The position numbers were made by a program, and so were the translations under genes. The notes under the pieces were generated by a model. That model saw only the letters and a list, made by a program, of their open reading frames with translations, searched no databases and had not been told where the DNA came from. Positions 34,380 to 42,966 of a stretch of DNA of 56,327 nt are shown here, piece after piece. The number at the start of each line of letters is the position of its first letter. Position 1 is the first letter of the stretch. Source of the stretch: Rickettsiales bacterium (GTDB lineage Bacteria; Pseudomonadota; Alphaproteobacteria; Rickettsiales; JABSSG01); NCBI GenBank assembly GCA_013214525.1, contig JABSSG010000021.1:1-56327 (forward strand), read 5' to 3'.

Positions 34380-34993
34380 ATTAGTTCAATGGCTTTGCTT
34401 TGCATTTCCTTTATTGTTAGATTGGTTGTATCTATTAAAATTGCATCTTTAGCCATCTTCATTGGGGCTGTTTCTCTCATATAATCTCGTTGATCTCTTT
34501 TAATTAGTTGGCTATATATTTCTTCCTCAGATACTAGGTTTCCGTTAGTTTGCAACTGTTGAACACGCCTTTTAGCTCTGATATTTGGGTTTGCTACTAA
34601 GAATAATTTAACATCTGCATTGGGGTAAACTACTGTTCCAATATCACGACCTTCTACCACAGCAGTTTTTCTTTTTTGGATCCATTGCTTTTGGAATTTT
34701 GTTAAAACTTTCCTTACTGTTTTTACTTTAGCAATTTTAGAAGCTATATCGGAGATTATATTGTTATTTAGCTTAGTGTTTAAAATATCTGCTTTTTCAA
34801 GCACAGCTAATAAATCTAGTTTTAACGAGCCATTAATAAATTGATCTAGATCAATCTCTTTATCAATTAAATATTTAGCGATAACTCTATATAGGTTTCC
34901 TGTAGGCAACCATTCACATTTGTAATATTCTGCAAGAAATTTTGATAAAGTTCCTTTGCCAGATGCTGCTGCTCCATCAATAGCTATAATCAT
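34361..34993 (-). CDS. cmk: cytidylate kinase
   Basis: Phosphorylates CMP and dCMP to the diphosphates. The 210 residues start MIIAIDGAAASGKGTLSKFL (P-loop GAAASGKG). They contain PTGNLYRVIA (CMP-binding region), VVEGRDIGTVVYPNADVKLF and RAKRRVQQL with RDQRDYMRETAPM (LID). It starts 3 nt after the rne stop, implying cotranscription, and precedes rpsA, the conserved cmk-rpsA order. The last codons derive from a MITE-like terminal repeat, so the original C-terminal residues are replaced. The catalytic core is unaffected. Confidence 0.95.
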   Translation of the reverse strand: MIIAIDGAAASGKGTLSKFLAEYYKCEWLPTGNLYRVIAKYLIDKEIDLDQFINGSLKLDLLAVLEKADILNTKLNNNIISDIASKIAKVKTVRKVLTKFQKQWIQKRKTAVVEGRDIGTVVYPNADVKLFLVANPNIRAKRRVQQLQTNGNLVSEEEIYSQLIKRDQRDYMRETAPMKMAKDAILIDTTNLTIKEMQSKAIELITSIMN

Positions 34994-34996
34994 TCT

Positions 34997-37018
34997 TTAT
35001 CCCAGTAATTTATCTAAGATTTTTTTTACTCTGCTTGATTTTTTTGGTTTTTTTTTATCATTTTTAGTATTTGAGTCTGTTTTCCCTCCTGAATTTTTAG
35101 CATTGTTTTTGTTGTCTTCTTCTTTAGTTTTTTTTAATTTGTTTTTAGTAGTTGTCTTTTTTGTTGTTTTCTTAGAAAGTTGTGATTCCTTTTTCCTTGA
35201 TTTGCGACTTGTATTTTCTGGAATTTTAGTAGGTGTAGGAAGTACAACATTGCTTTTCTTCTTATTTTCCTTATCAGAGGTTGAGGTGGTTTGTGTAGGC
35301 TTTGATTCAGCATCACCTAAACTATTTGAATCATTTTTTAAATTTTCCTTTTTATTTACAATATCAATTGCAAAACAATCTATACTTACATCATGATCTT
35401 GCAGTATAAAAAGAGAAATCTGATATTTATCTTCTAATGCTTTAATTTCTTTTCTTTTATGATTCAACATAAATAATGCCATCTTAGAAGATAAATGCAC
35501 ATTTAATACAGATGTATTCTTATTATCTAAGATTTCTTGTTCGATTGTTTTGAATATTTTTACAGCAGTAATTTCATTCGATTTAATAACCCCATTTCCT
35601 TTACATTGATCACATGGAATAGCATTTAACTCTGTAAAACTAGGTCTTAAATATTGTCTAGACATTTCGAGAAGACCAAAATTGCTGATTCGTCCAATTT
35701 GTAGCTTGGCTTTATCGTTTCGTAGTAAGTTACGCATGGTTCTTTCTACGAGGATTTTATTTCTTGAGTCCATCATGTCAATAAAATCAATAACTATAAG
35801 ACCAGATATATTTCTTAATCTAATTTGACGAACGATTTCTTCTGCAGCTTCAATATTTGTTTTAACAGCTGTTTTTTCTACATTTCTTTCAGAAGTTGAT
35901 TTGCCTGAGTTAACATCAATAGCAGTTAATGCTTCTGTTCGATTTATAACAATATACGAGCCAGATTTTAGATGTACAACGGAGTCATATAGAGAGGATA
36001 TTTGCTCACTTATTTTAAATTTGTCAAAAATTGGAGTTTTCTCTCCATATTTTTGGACTTTTACGTGTTTGGTTAAAGTCATAAGTTTCACTGTTGACAA
36101 TATGCTTTTATATCCTTCTTCGCCTTGAACAATAATTTCTTTAGTATCTTTATCATATAAGTCTCTAACCGTCTTTTTCAAAATATCATCTTCAGCATGA
36201 ATAAATGCTGGTGCATCAGCAGATAATGTTTTTTCTCTTATGTTATTCCAAAGTTTTACTAAATAATTATAATCTGTTTGTATATCTCTTTTGCCACGGC
36301 CTTGCCCTGCGGTTCTGATTATAAAACTTAATTGGGCTTTCTCATTGATTTGATCAAAAATCTTCTGTAGCTTTTTTCTTGCTTCTATATCTGCGATTCT
36401 TCTAGAAATGCCTCCACTAGAAACAGAGTTAGGCATAACTACACAATATTTCCCAGCTAAAGAAACATAAGTTGTAAACATTGCTCCTTTTGTTCCTCTT
36501 GCTTCTTTAACAGCTTGCACTAGAAGAATTTGGTCTTTTTTCAACACTTCTTGTATTTTATATCTTTCGGCATTTTCCTGTTTTATTTTTTCAATATAGT
36601 TTTCATCATCAGAAGAAACACTATCAACATCTTTGAGTGAATTTTCATTTTCTTCCACATTATCTTCTAAAGGTTCATTTTCATTCTTTACATCTTTTTC
36701 CTGAGAAACTTGCTCTGTAATGGATTCCTCACTTTCTGTATGTTCATCAATATCTTGTTGTCTGTATTTTACAGGCACGTTATAATAATCTCTATGTATT
36801 TCAGAAAAGGAAATAAAACCATTTTTCTCTTCGCCATAATTAATAAAGGCTGCTTGAAGAGAAGGTTCTATTCTTGTTATTTTTGCTAGGTAGAGATTAC
36901 CTTTAATGAGTTTTTTTGTGGTACTTGTATACTCTATTTCTTCTAATCTGTTATCCTTAATAACAGCAACTTGTGTGTTATTTGGATATGCTGCATCTAC
37001 TAAAATTCTTTTATCCAT
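34997..37018 (-). CDS. rne: ribonuclease E/G
   Basis: Endoribonuclease for rRNA/tRNA processing and mRNA decay. The 673 residues show the N-terminal MDKRILVDAAYPNNTQVAVI and the S1 domain (GNLYLAKITRIEPSLQAAF with YGEEKNGFISF). Residues of about 85-150 are an acidic insertion within the S1 domain, as in other alphaproteobacteria. The 5'-sensor and DNase I-like domain follow (LTAIDVNSGKST and VIDFIDMMDSRNK with the metal-binding Asp). The zinc link is C469DQC472. The C-terminal 130 or so residues are Lys/Ser/Asn-rich and disordered and may act as an RNA or protein-binding scaffold. The length lies between RNase G and RNase E. It leads into cmk. Confidence 0.95.
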   Translation of the reverse strand: MDKRILVDAAYPNNTQVAVIKDNRLEEIEYTSTTKKLIKGNLYLAKITRIEPSLQAAFINYGEEKNGFISFSEIHRDYYNVPVKYRQQDIDEHTESEESITEQVSQEKDVKNENEPLEDNVEENENSLKDVDSVSSDDENYIEKIKQENAERYKIQEVLKKDQILLVQAVKEARGTKGAMFTTYVSLAGKYCVVMPNSVSSGGISRRIADIEARKKLQKIFDQINEKAQLSFIIRTAGQGRGKRDIQTDYNYLVKLWNNIREKTLSADAPAFIHAEDDILKKTVRDLYDKDTKEIIVQGEEGYKSILSTVKLMTLTKHVKVQKYGEKTPIFDKFKISEQISSLYDSVVHLKSGSYIVINRTEALTAIDVNSGKSTSERNVEKTAVKTNIEAAEEIVRQIRLRNISGLIVIDFIDMMDSRNKILVERTMRNLLRNDKAKLQIGRISNFGLLEMSRQYLRPSFTELNAIPCDQCKGNGVIKSNEITAVKIFKTIEQEILDNKNTSVLNVHLSSKMALFMLNHKRKEIKALEDKYQISLFILQDHDVSIDCFAIDIVNKKENLKNDSNSLGDAESKPTQTTSTSDKENKKKSNVVLPTPTKIPENTSRKSRKKESQLSKKTTKKTTTKNKLKKTKEEDNKNNAKNSGGKTDSNTKNDKKKPKKSSRVKKILDKLLG

Positions 37019-37298
37019 CTTACTTACCTCAATTATTATCGTGAGGTAAATATCTTATTATCTCAATCTAAACATATTTGAGTTCTAAATAACTATTCAT
37101 TGATATAAAACTAAAAAATCTCTCTGCCATATTAATAATCTTGCTATTTAGTTAATAATAAAATACTTAACCTCTAAGTTTACTTATCTAAAAAATTCTT
37201 TTCCTAGCTTATTATAGCAGTTTTGAGCTAGTTACTACTATTTAAGTTTAGTACGTATACAACCTTTCTACAAGAATAAATAAGTAACCTAATACATT

Positions 37299-40046
37299 TT
37301 ATGCCACAAGATCATATGTATGGTTATTCTCATTAGAATTAGAATAAATTTTACATGGGAACGAAAAAGTAAATATGGTACCTTGAGGTTTATTATCTTT
37401 AATTTTGATATAACCTTCGTGCAAAATAACAATTTGTTGAGCTATAGACAAGCCTAATCCTTTGCCTTCAGCAGGGGTTTTTGTTCTGCCACTTTCAAAA
37501 AATGGCGTAAATACTTTTTGTTTCTCATTATTTGGTATTCCTACTCCTTGATCAGAAACTGAAATTGCTATTTTATCTTCGGCGGGTTTAATAAGTACTT
37601 TTATAACTCCATAATCACTATATTTAACAGCATTTGATAGTAAGTTGCTCAGGACTTGCTGTATCCTTTTTTCGTCACAGCTAGCGATTGCCATTTTAGC
37701 ATTTTTTACTTCTAATTCGATTTTGAGATTTTTGTTGTTATCTAGAATAAGTGACGTTGCTTTATCAATAGCTACTTTACTGAGTTTTACTAAGTCAACA
37801 TTAGGTTTTATATTTAGCTTGAATCTTTTTTGTGCTAGGTCTGCAAGGTCGAGAATACCGGATGTATAGTCTTCAAATCTTTTTCTGTTATCAACAATAT
37901 CTTTAAGATATTTTTTCTTATCTTTATCTGACAATTTATCCCACATTTCATAAATGCCGTCTGATGTATTAATCATCACGCTAAGAGGTATTCTTAGTTC
38001 ATGATTAAGTTTATTCAGAAATTCTTCTTTAATATTTAGAGAGTCCATTACTTTTTCTTGCATGACTTTTTTTAATTCATGTATTATGTCCTTATGAGTA
38101 TTTTTAGTAATGGTATGACGGTTATATAGTTGTATAAGAATTGCAAGTAACATTGCAGGACATGAAATATTTGCAAAGGTTATCTCAATTATGTTTGCTT
38201 CAACATAAAAAATTTGAGGGAGTAAATAACCAAGAGAGCCTGCAATTGCTATAAATGCAATGCCTATTATAATATCACTCATCACAATATATAAAATTGC
38301 TGATAATATGAGATTACATAACCAAAGAATGTGAAAATCATGTGCAAAAAATATGTAAGAAGGAATAAATAACAAACCTATAATGAGACAAAATCTCCAA
38401 ATATTGATGAAATATCTCTTCAACTGAAAATGCCAAAGCTCATTTAATAAGAGCGTAAGAAATAAAAATGCCATGACTACTAGGGAAATATTAAGAGGAT
38501 TAACAAAATCTAACCTTGCAAAAGCTATCCCAACAAGACAATTAATACAAAGGATTATACCAATTGTATACAAAGAACCAATTGAATAAGAATTATTTAA
38601 AACTCGTTTATTCAAAGCATCAAATAACAAATCCACATCAATTCTAGGCAAAGAAAATATAGATTCTCTTTTATGTTTTTTGTGAAGTATATATAAAACA
38701 ATTGCTGAAGTTGCCATGCCAACTGATATACTTCTTGTATCAAATGTACCTGTGATAAATTGTGTAATTGTAACAGCAGTAATTGAGAATATTACTACCA
38801 ATATAAATGATTTTTTATCAATCTGTGTACCAATCAATCCTGCAACTAATGGGATAGCTACCAATGGTGCACAAAGGTTATCTATCCCCCATAATATTTC
38901 GAGTATGCCTGTACTGAAATATATTACTAAAACAGAAAGTAAAGATACAACAACACAAGAACTGCGAGCAATAAGTAATTCTTGTTTGTCAGTTAAAGAA
39001 GGCCATATTTTTTTGCACATATCATGTGAGATTAATGAGCTTATAGCATTTAAATATGAATCTTGAGTAGACATTATCATTGCAAGTAGGCCTGCTACTA
39101 CAAATCCTTTGATGCCGATAGGTAAATAGTTATTTATAAAATAATATAATACCTTGTCTGATTCTATATTAGGATTAGTGTAATATGTGATCAGTCCCAT
39201 TAAAGATACTATTATAATCAAAGGAATCAATAAAATTGGTATAGAGTAGAAACTTCTGATAAATTGCTTCTTATTTTTAGCAATTAACACTCTTTGTATA
39301 TAAGGAATAGAACAATAAGGCATTAATGCGTAAAAAATAAAGCTACTAAACAAAGGAAAGTCATTTATCTTGGTATGAGTTTTAGGTAATGTATCCCATA
39401 CATTTCCAATCCCCCCTGTTTTTTGATAGCCAATAAAACAAGAAATAGGTAAGGCTATAAAAAATATCAAGAATTGAAAGAGATCTGTAAAGGCCACTGC
39501 TGTAATACCACCAAATGCTGAATAAAGAGTAACAATAACGAGGGCAATAATCATTCCTATATTTTCAGGAATCTCAAGAAAATGATGTAATAAATACCCG
39601 ATTGCAATAGCACTCATTGCTGTGATGCTTACTGATAGCAATATAGAAATAATATTAGTACTCCATCTTCCTGTTTTGCCATACCAATATTCCATAATAT
39701 CGCTTAAAGAAATAAATTTATGTTTGCGAAACATATCAATATTAGGAGTAAGAATTTTTAAAAAAATTAACCACCCCAATGGTGTAAAAAACATTGCGAT
39801 CATATAGGTAAGCCCTAATTTGTATGTTTTTCCTACATCTCCTATATGTCTTGCATTAACCACAGTAGCAAAGGTAGTTACTAACAACACTATTGTTGAA
39901 AAAGGCTTAATGCCAAGTGTATAGTCACGTATATTTTTGATTTTGCCGTAATTTAGCAAACCAATTACTAAGCAAAAAACCATATAACCAATAACTATAG
40001 CTATATCTATATGTGAAACTACTTTGGTCATGTCTATTCCGAACAT
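37299..40046 (-). CDS. sodium:solute symporter-sensor histidine kinase fusion (intact copy)
   Basis: The 915 residues comprise an N-terminal sodium:solute symporter domain (about 1-480, with AFGGITAVAFTDLFQFLIF), a second hydrophobic block of about six TM segments (500-650), a dimerisation helix and H-box LNHELRIPLS with phospho-acceptor His682, and a C-terminal ATPase domain. The latter has NLLSNAVKYSD (N), SVSDQGVGIP (G1), FTPFFE (F) and GKGLGLSIAQ (G2), all intact. CbrA/CrbS-type symporter-kinases sense or import a solute and phosphorylate a response regulator. The ligand and regulator here are unknown. A strong ribosome site (AGGAGAGG) precedes the ATG. Two other copies lie at 8123-10822 and the right edge. 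Confidence 0.92.
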   Translation of the reverse strand: MFGIDMTKVVSHIDIAIVIGYMVFCLVIGLLNYGKIKNIRDYTLGIKPFSTIVLLVTTFATVVNARHIGDVGKTYKLGLTYMIAMFFTPLGWLIFLKILTPNIDMFRKHKFISLSDIMEYWYGKTGRWSTNIISILLSVSITAMSAIAIGYLLHHFLEIPENIGMIIALVIVTLYSAFGGITAVAFTDLFQFLIFFIALPISCFIGYQKTGGIGNVWDTLPKTHTKINDFPLFSSFIFYALMPYCSIPYIQRVLIAKNKKQFIRSFYSIPILLIPLIIIVSLMGLITYYTNPNIESDKVLYYFINNYLPIGIKGFVVAGLLAMIMSTQDSYLNAISSLISHDMCKKIWPSLTDKQELLIARSSCVVVSLLSVLVIYFSTGILEILWGIDNLCAPLVAIPLVAGLIGTQIDKKSFILVVIFSITAVTITQFITGTFDTRSISVGMATSAIVLYILHKKHKRESIFSLPRIDVDLLFDALNKRVLNNSYSIGSLYTIGIILCINCLVGIAFARLDFVNPLNISLVVMAFLFLTLLLNELWHFQLKRYFINIWRFCLIIGLLFIPSYIFFAHDFHILWLCNLILSAILYIVMSDIIIGIAFIAIAGSLGYLLPQIFYVEANIIEITFANISCPAMLLAILIQLYNRHTITKNTHKDIIHELKKVMQEKVMDSLNIKEEFLNKLNHELRIPLSVMINTSDGIYEMWDKLSDKDKKKYLKDIVDNRKRFEDYTSGILDLADLAQKRFKLNIKPNVDLVKLSKVAIDKATSLILDNNKNLKIELEVKNAKMAIASCDEKRIQQVLSNLLSNAVKYSDYGVIKVLIKPAEDKIAISVSDQGVGIPNNEKQKVFTPFFESGRTKTPAEGKGLGLSIAQQIVILHEGYIKIKDNKPQGTIFTFSFPCKIYSNSNENNHTYDLVA

Positions 40047-40193
40047 TGGCTTACCTCTCCTATTATACTTACGGTAGATGAGATAGCATATTTAGTATAC
40101 AAAGACAAGCTTTTAAAATTGTGTGAGGATTAACTTCTCTATATCTATTTATAAACTTAGTTTTGGTAATATTTTATACTTACTATACTTGTT

Positions 40194-40240
40194 GTACTTG
40201 AAGACCCATATTTTTAAGTATGTCTGCAAAAACATGGGGA
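40194..40240. repeat. half-copy of palindromic repeat family B
   Basis: GTACTTGAAGACCCATATTT followed by TTAAGTATGTCTGCAAAAAC matches the left arm and hairpin-side sequence of the family B elements (compare 15262-15305). The opposite arm is not recognisable. It lies between NamPT (ending at 40291) and the symporter-kinase. Confidence 0.5.
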
Positions 40241-40290
40241 TAAAATAAGTGCTTAAAATAACTTAATTTAGACTTAGAGCTCTAAGTAAT

Positions 40291-41796
40291 TTATAGGACA
40301 GATAAATTATCTTTGGCAAGTAAGTGATTATTGCAATTAATTAGGTCTCTAATATCTGAAAGAGAAGTAGTTTTAATAATCTTATTATTGAGAAAAACAG
40401 TTTTTAGAAGTCCCTGATTTTCTTCTTGTTCTGATTGTTGGTCATACACAATAAATGCTTCATTTTCTTTTTCTACTCTGAGCAATCCCTTTGCTGATTT
40501 TTTTATACCAAAGTCAGTTTTGGGTGCTTTGAAAACAGCCTTTCTCTTACCGTTTATAACACCACTTGTAGCTTTAACAGCAAAACCAAAATCATCTCGT
40601 GTTACAGATTGATAAGTATGAGAGCCTATGCCAAAGACTACGTTTTCTGATGCGAAGCCTTTTTTTTCTAAGGCATATAAAATTGCTTTTGCTATATCTA
40701 ATGTAATGGAATCTCCATATATTACACCTATATGTGAATCAAGTAATTTATAACCTTTTTGAGTATTAATGCCACCGAAGATATCCCATAAACATTCAAC
40801 TATGCCTTTATATTCAGTGCTATTGTAAGGGGCTTCTGAATCGCCAGCTATTATTTTTACTGGATCACCACTATCAGGTCGTATAACTAGTTTGCCATCA
40901 CGATTTAATATATCAGGTTTAAGTTTAACTAAATATTGTGTAATCACTCTCCAGAGATCCCATGTATCTGAAACTATTGATACTATTCCTGTAGGATAAA
41001 GTTTATTAATTAAATATTTTATTCCATTAAGTTCATTATTTTCTCCAATCATACTCATCACGGAGTGTTCTGTAGCTGGGACTGAACACCCTATAATTTC
41101 CTTTTCTACATTAGCTTCATAATAATCCTCTAGTAAGTCTATTGCTGGTACAGTATCAGTTCCATAAAATGAAGTAAGATGGGCCGCTCCTGTTATTGAT
41201 GCATCTTGATAACCTGACATTCCTCTGAAAGAAAAATCATGAGCTTGAAAATTTACAGAGCTAATCGAAGAACCAGTTTTTTTAGCATAGAAGGTTAATA
41301 GCTTTTTATATTCAAATGCTGTGGTTGCAGAAGTTATAGATTTCCACAAATAATTTAATAATATCGTCTCTATGTAATTGGTAAGCCAAAAAAATTTTGG
41401 ATGTGTATTTACAATAGTAAGAAGTGGTATCCCCATAGGCACTTTAGATCCTTCTGGAAGGGCTTTGATTTTTAGTGGAAGATAACCAAGATCATGCAAA
41501 GCGGCTATATGTTTCATGTCTATGGAATCTTTGCCTAATGAATAATCCATTCGTCTTTTGTAATATTTAATTACTTCATCTCTTTTCTTGTAAAAAAATT
41601 CCTTATTCCAAGTGTCAATTAAAAAATCTTTTAAGAAGTATTGTAATCCAAAGAAGATAATCTCTTTTGTTTTGATCTTACAATTTATGTTATTACGAGG
41701 AGTAAGGTTTGAGTACACTTCGCTAGTGCCTTCTGGGTATTGACGTCTATGATCAGATTTATAAAAATCTATCGCTGTTAAGGGATTTCTATTCAT
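40291..41796 (-). CDS. nadV: nicotinamide phosphoribosyltransferase (NamPT/NadV)
   Basis: Joins nicotinamide with PRPP to give NMN, the salvage route to NAD. The 501 residues follow the NamPT family from end to end: PLTAIDFYKSDHRRQYPEGT (nicotinamide pocket region), FFGLQYFLKDF, INFxAHDFSFRGMS-type SVNFQAHDFSFRGMSGYQDA, FYGTDTVPAIDLL with the active-site Asp, SVPATEHSVMSMIGE with the catalytic His, VIRPDSGDPVKI and KGFASENVVFGIGSHTYQSV. The length is typical. It lies 13 nt after an unknown gene with which it is probably cotranscribed. NAD salvage by this enzyme is not usual in Rickettsiales and would draw on host nicotinamide. Confidence 0.94.
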   Translation of the reverse strand: MNRNPLTAIDFYKSDHRRQYPEGTSEVYSNLTPRNNINCKIKTKEIIFFGLQYFLKDFLIDTWNKEFFYKKRDEVIKYYKRRMDYSLGKDSIDMKHIAALHDLGYLPLKIKALPEGSKVPMGIPLLTIVNTHPKFFWLTNYIETILLNYLWKSITSATTAFEYKKLLTFYAKKTGSSISSVNFQAHDFSFRGMSGYQDASITGAAHLTSFYGTDTVPAIDLLEDYYEANVEKEIIGCSVPATEHSVMSMIGENNELNGIKYLINKLYPTGIVSIVSDTWDLWRVITQYLVKLKPDILNRDGKLVIRPDSGDPVKIIAGDSEAPYNSTEYKGIVECLWDIFGGINTQKGYKLLDSHIGVIYGDSITLDIAKAILYALEKKGFASENVVFGIGSHTYQSVTRDDFGFAVKATSGVINGKRKAVFKAPKTDFGIKKSAKGLLRVEKENEAFIVYDQQSEQEENQGLLKTVFLNNKIIKTTSLSDIRDLINCNNHLLAKDNLSVL

Positions 41797-41809
41797 GCTA
41801 CCTACTTCA

Positions 41810-42484
41810 TTATTTTTCTTTGTTTAGTACAATATTTTGGGTTGTTTTTATACATGCTAATGTTTCTGCTGTCCAATTATAATATTTTTCAGCAGCATTC
41901 ATACCTTTAGTATCTATTGTTTTTCTTTGAAGAGAATTGGCTAACCATTGATATGGGAAAGGTTTTTCCTGTAAAAGATTTTCTAGTTCTGTTTTGATTA
42001 TTTCAATTTTATGGGGTTGTTCCTCAAATACCAATTTTCTAATACTGTCTATATCGTTATAGTAATATGTGAAATATTGGGTTAAACAAGATAGTTCTTT
42101 ATATTTATTGTTATATAATTCTTGGGTTTCTTTAGTGATTTTAAATATATCTTTAAAGCAGTAATTATCTCTTCGCTCTTGAAATAATTTGAACTCTGTT
42201 TGAAGCGTCCCTAACAATAATTTTAAGAATTCTTTGTTTTCTGTTTGTGCAATGAAATCACCGATTTCTTTTTTAAACCATTCTTTGGGAAACGTTGCGG
42301 TATGCAGTATATTTTTGAGTTCAACTATTGCAGCGTTAATAAATCCGTCATCAAACCCTCCATTTATATATTTTTTGACTAATTTATTAATTTTACTACT
42401 AGTATCCCATGATACATTAACGCCATCTCTAAAGTAGTTTAATAGAACCTTTAAGGCTATTTTTTCATCTGTGTAAGTTTTCAT
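41810..42484 (-). CDS. hypothetical protein with internal duplication, paired with NamPT
   Basis: Encodes 224 residues; the family is not recognised. It is soluble and helical, without a signal peptide. Two copies of one unit are visible: INKLV (32) through ELKNILHTATFPKEWFKKE (55-73), and IRKLV (148) through ELENLLQEKPFPYQWLANS (166-184), sharing FP..W. Aromatic runs such as YFTYYYND lie between them. It starts the operon and ends 13 nt before the NamPT gene, so a role in nicotinamide/NAD or ADP-ribose metabolism is a guess from position only. A hairpin lies just upstream (42570-42598). Confidence 0.75.
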   Translation of the reverse strand: MKTYTDEKIALKVLLNYFRDGVNVSWDTSSKINKLVKKYINGGFDDGFINAAIVELKNILHTATFPKEWFKKEIGDFIAQTENKEFLKLLLGTLQTEFKLFQERRDNYCFKDIFKITKETQELYNNKYKELSCLTQYFTYYYNDIDSIRKLVFEEQPHKIEIIKTELENLLQEKPFPYQWLANSLQRKTIDTKGMNAAEKYYNWTAETLACIKTTQNIVLNKEK

Positions 42485-42569
42485 AATTATTAACCATTAT
42501 ATGTTTATTAATATTCGTCTGTTGTGAGTTTAAAGCTGGTGTTGGTTCTTTTACAGTTGTAATTTACAA

Positions 42570-42598
42570 ATACCACCTCTTATTTTAGAGGTTGGTAT
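42570..42598. promoter_or_regulatory. imperfect hairpin between yggT and the NamPT operon
   Basis: ATACCACCTCT and AGAGGTTGGTAT pair with one bulged base around a 6-nt loop. On the minus strand it lies about 70 nt after the yggT stop and 86 nt before the next ATG. It could be a terminator with a weak T-run or a leader structure. Confidence 0.45.
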
Positions 42599-42668
42599 AT
42601 AATATTACGTAATTGACCTTTGTTTTTTCTTTGCTTGTTTTAGCAAGAATATTCTTTTTGATTAGGGT

Positions 42669-42959
42669 TTAGTATATAAATGCAAATAAAACCCTTTTTA
42701 CCAAAGATATAAATAAGTAAAGTATTGCAGGTGAAATATCTACCCCTCCTATTAGAGGTATAAACTTTCTAATAAAATTAAGAGGATAAGAAAATAATGC
42801 ATTCAAGAAATTCATTATTTTTATTACTACGATATGCCTACTATTAATGACATTAAAGTGATCGAGCAAATGAAGAATGACCCACATAAGTAATAGAAAG
42901 CCATATATATCAAGTATGGAGTCAAGAAACTGTACAAAAGGAAGTAGATATGACATCAT
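42669..42959 (-). CDS. YggT-family membrane protein
   Basis: The 96 residues contain two membrane segments: FLDSILDIYGFLLLMWVILH at the N-terminus and DISPAILYLFISLVKRVLFA at the C-terminus, joined by a loop with YPLNFIRKFIPLIGGVDISP. The FIRKFIP-GG-DISP pattern is the YggT family signature. These proteins are linked loosely to osmotic shock and to cell division clusters; the function is uncertain. It lies 7 nt after htpG, so it is cotranscribed. Confidence 0.85.
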   Translation of the reverse strand: MMSYLLPFVQFLDSILDIYGFLLLMWVILHLLDHFNVINSRHIVVIKIMNFLNALFSYPLNFIRKFIPLIGGVDISPAILYLFISLVKRVLFAFIY

Positions 42960-42966
42960 TTTTTTA

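Noticed and set aside
34956-35396. Plus-strand ORF opposite the RNase E tail
   Set aside because: It is the Phe/Leu/Ser-rich complement of the Lys-rich rne tail and overlaps cmk and rne fully.
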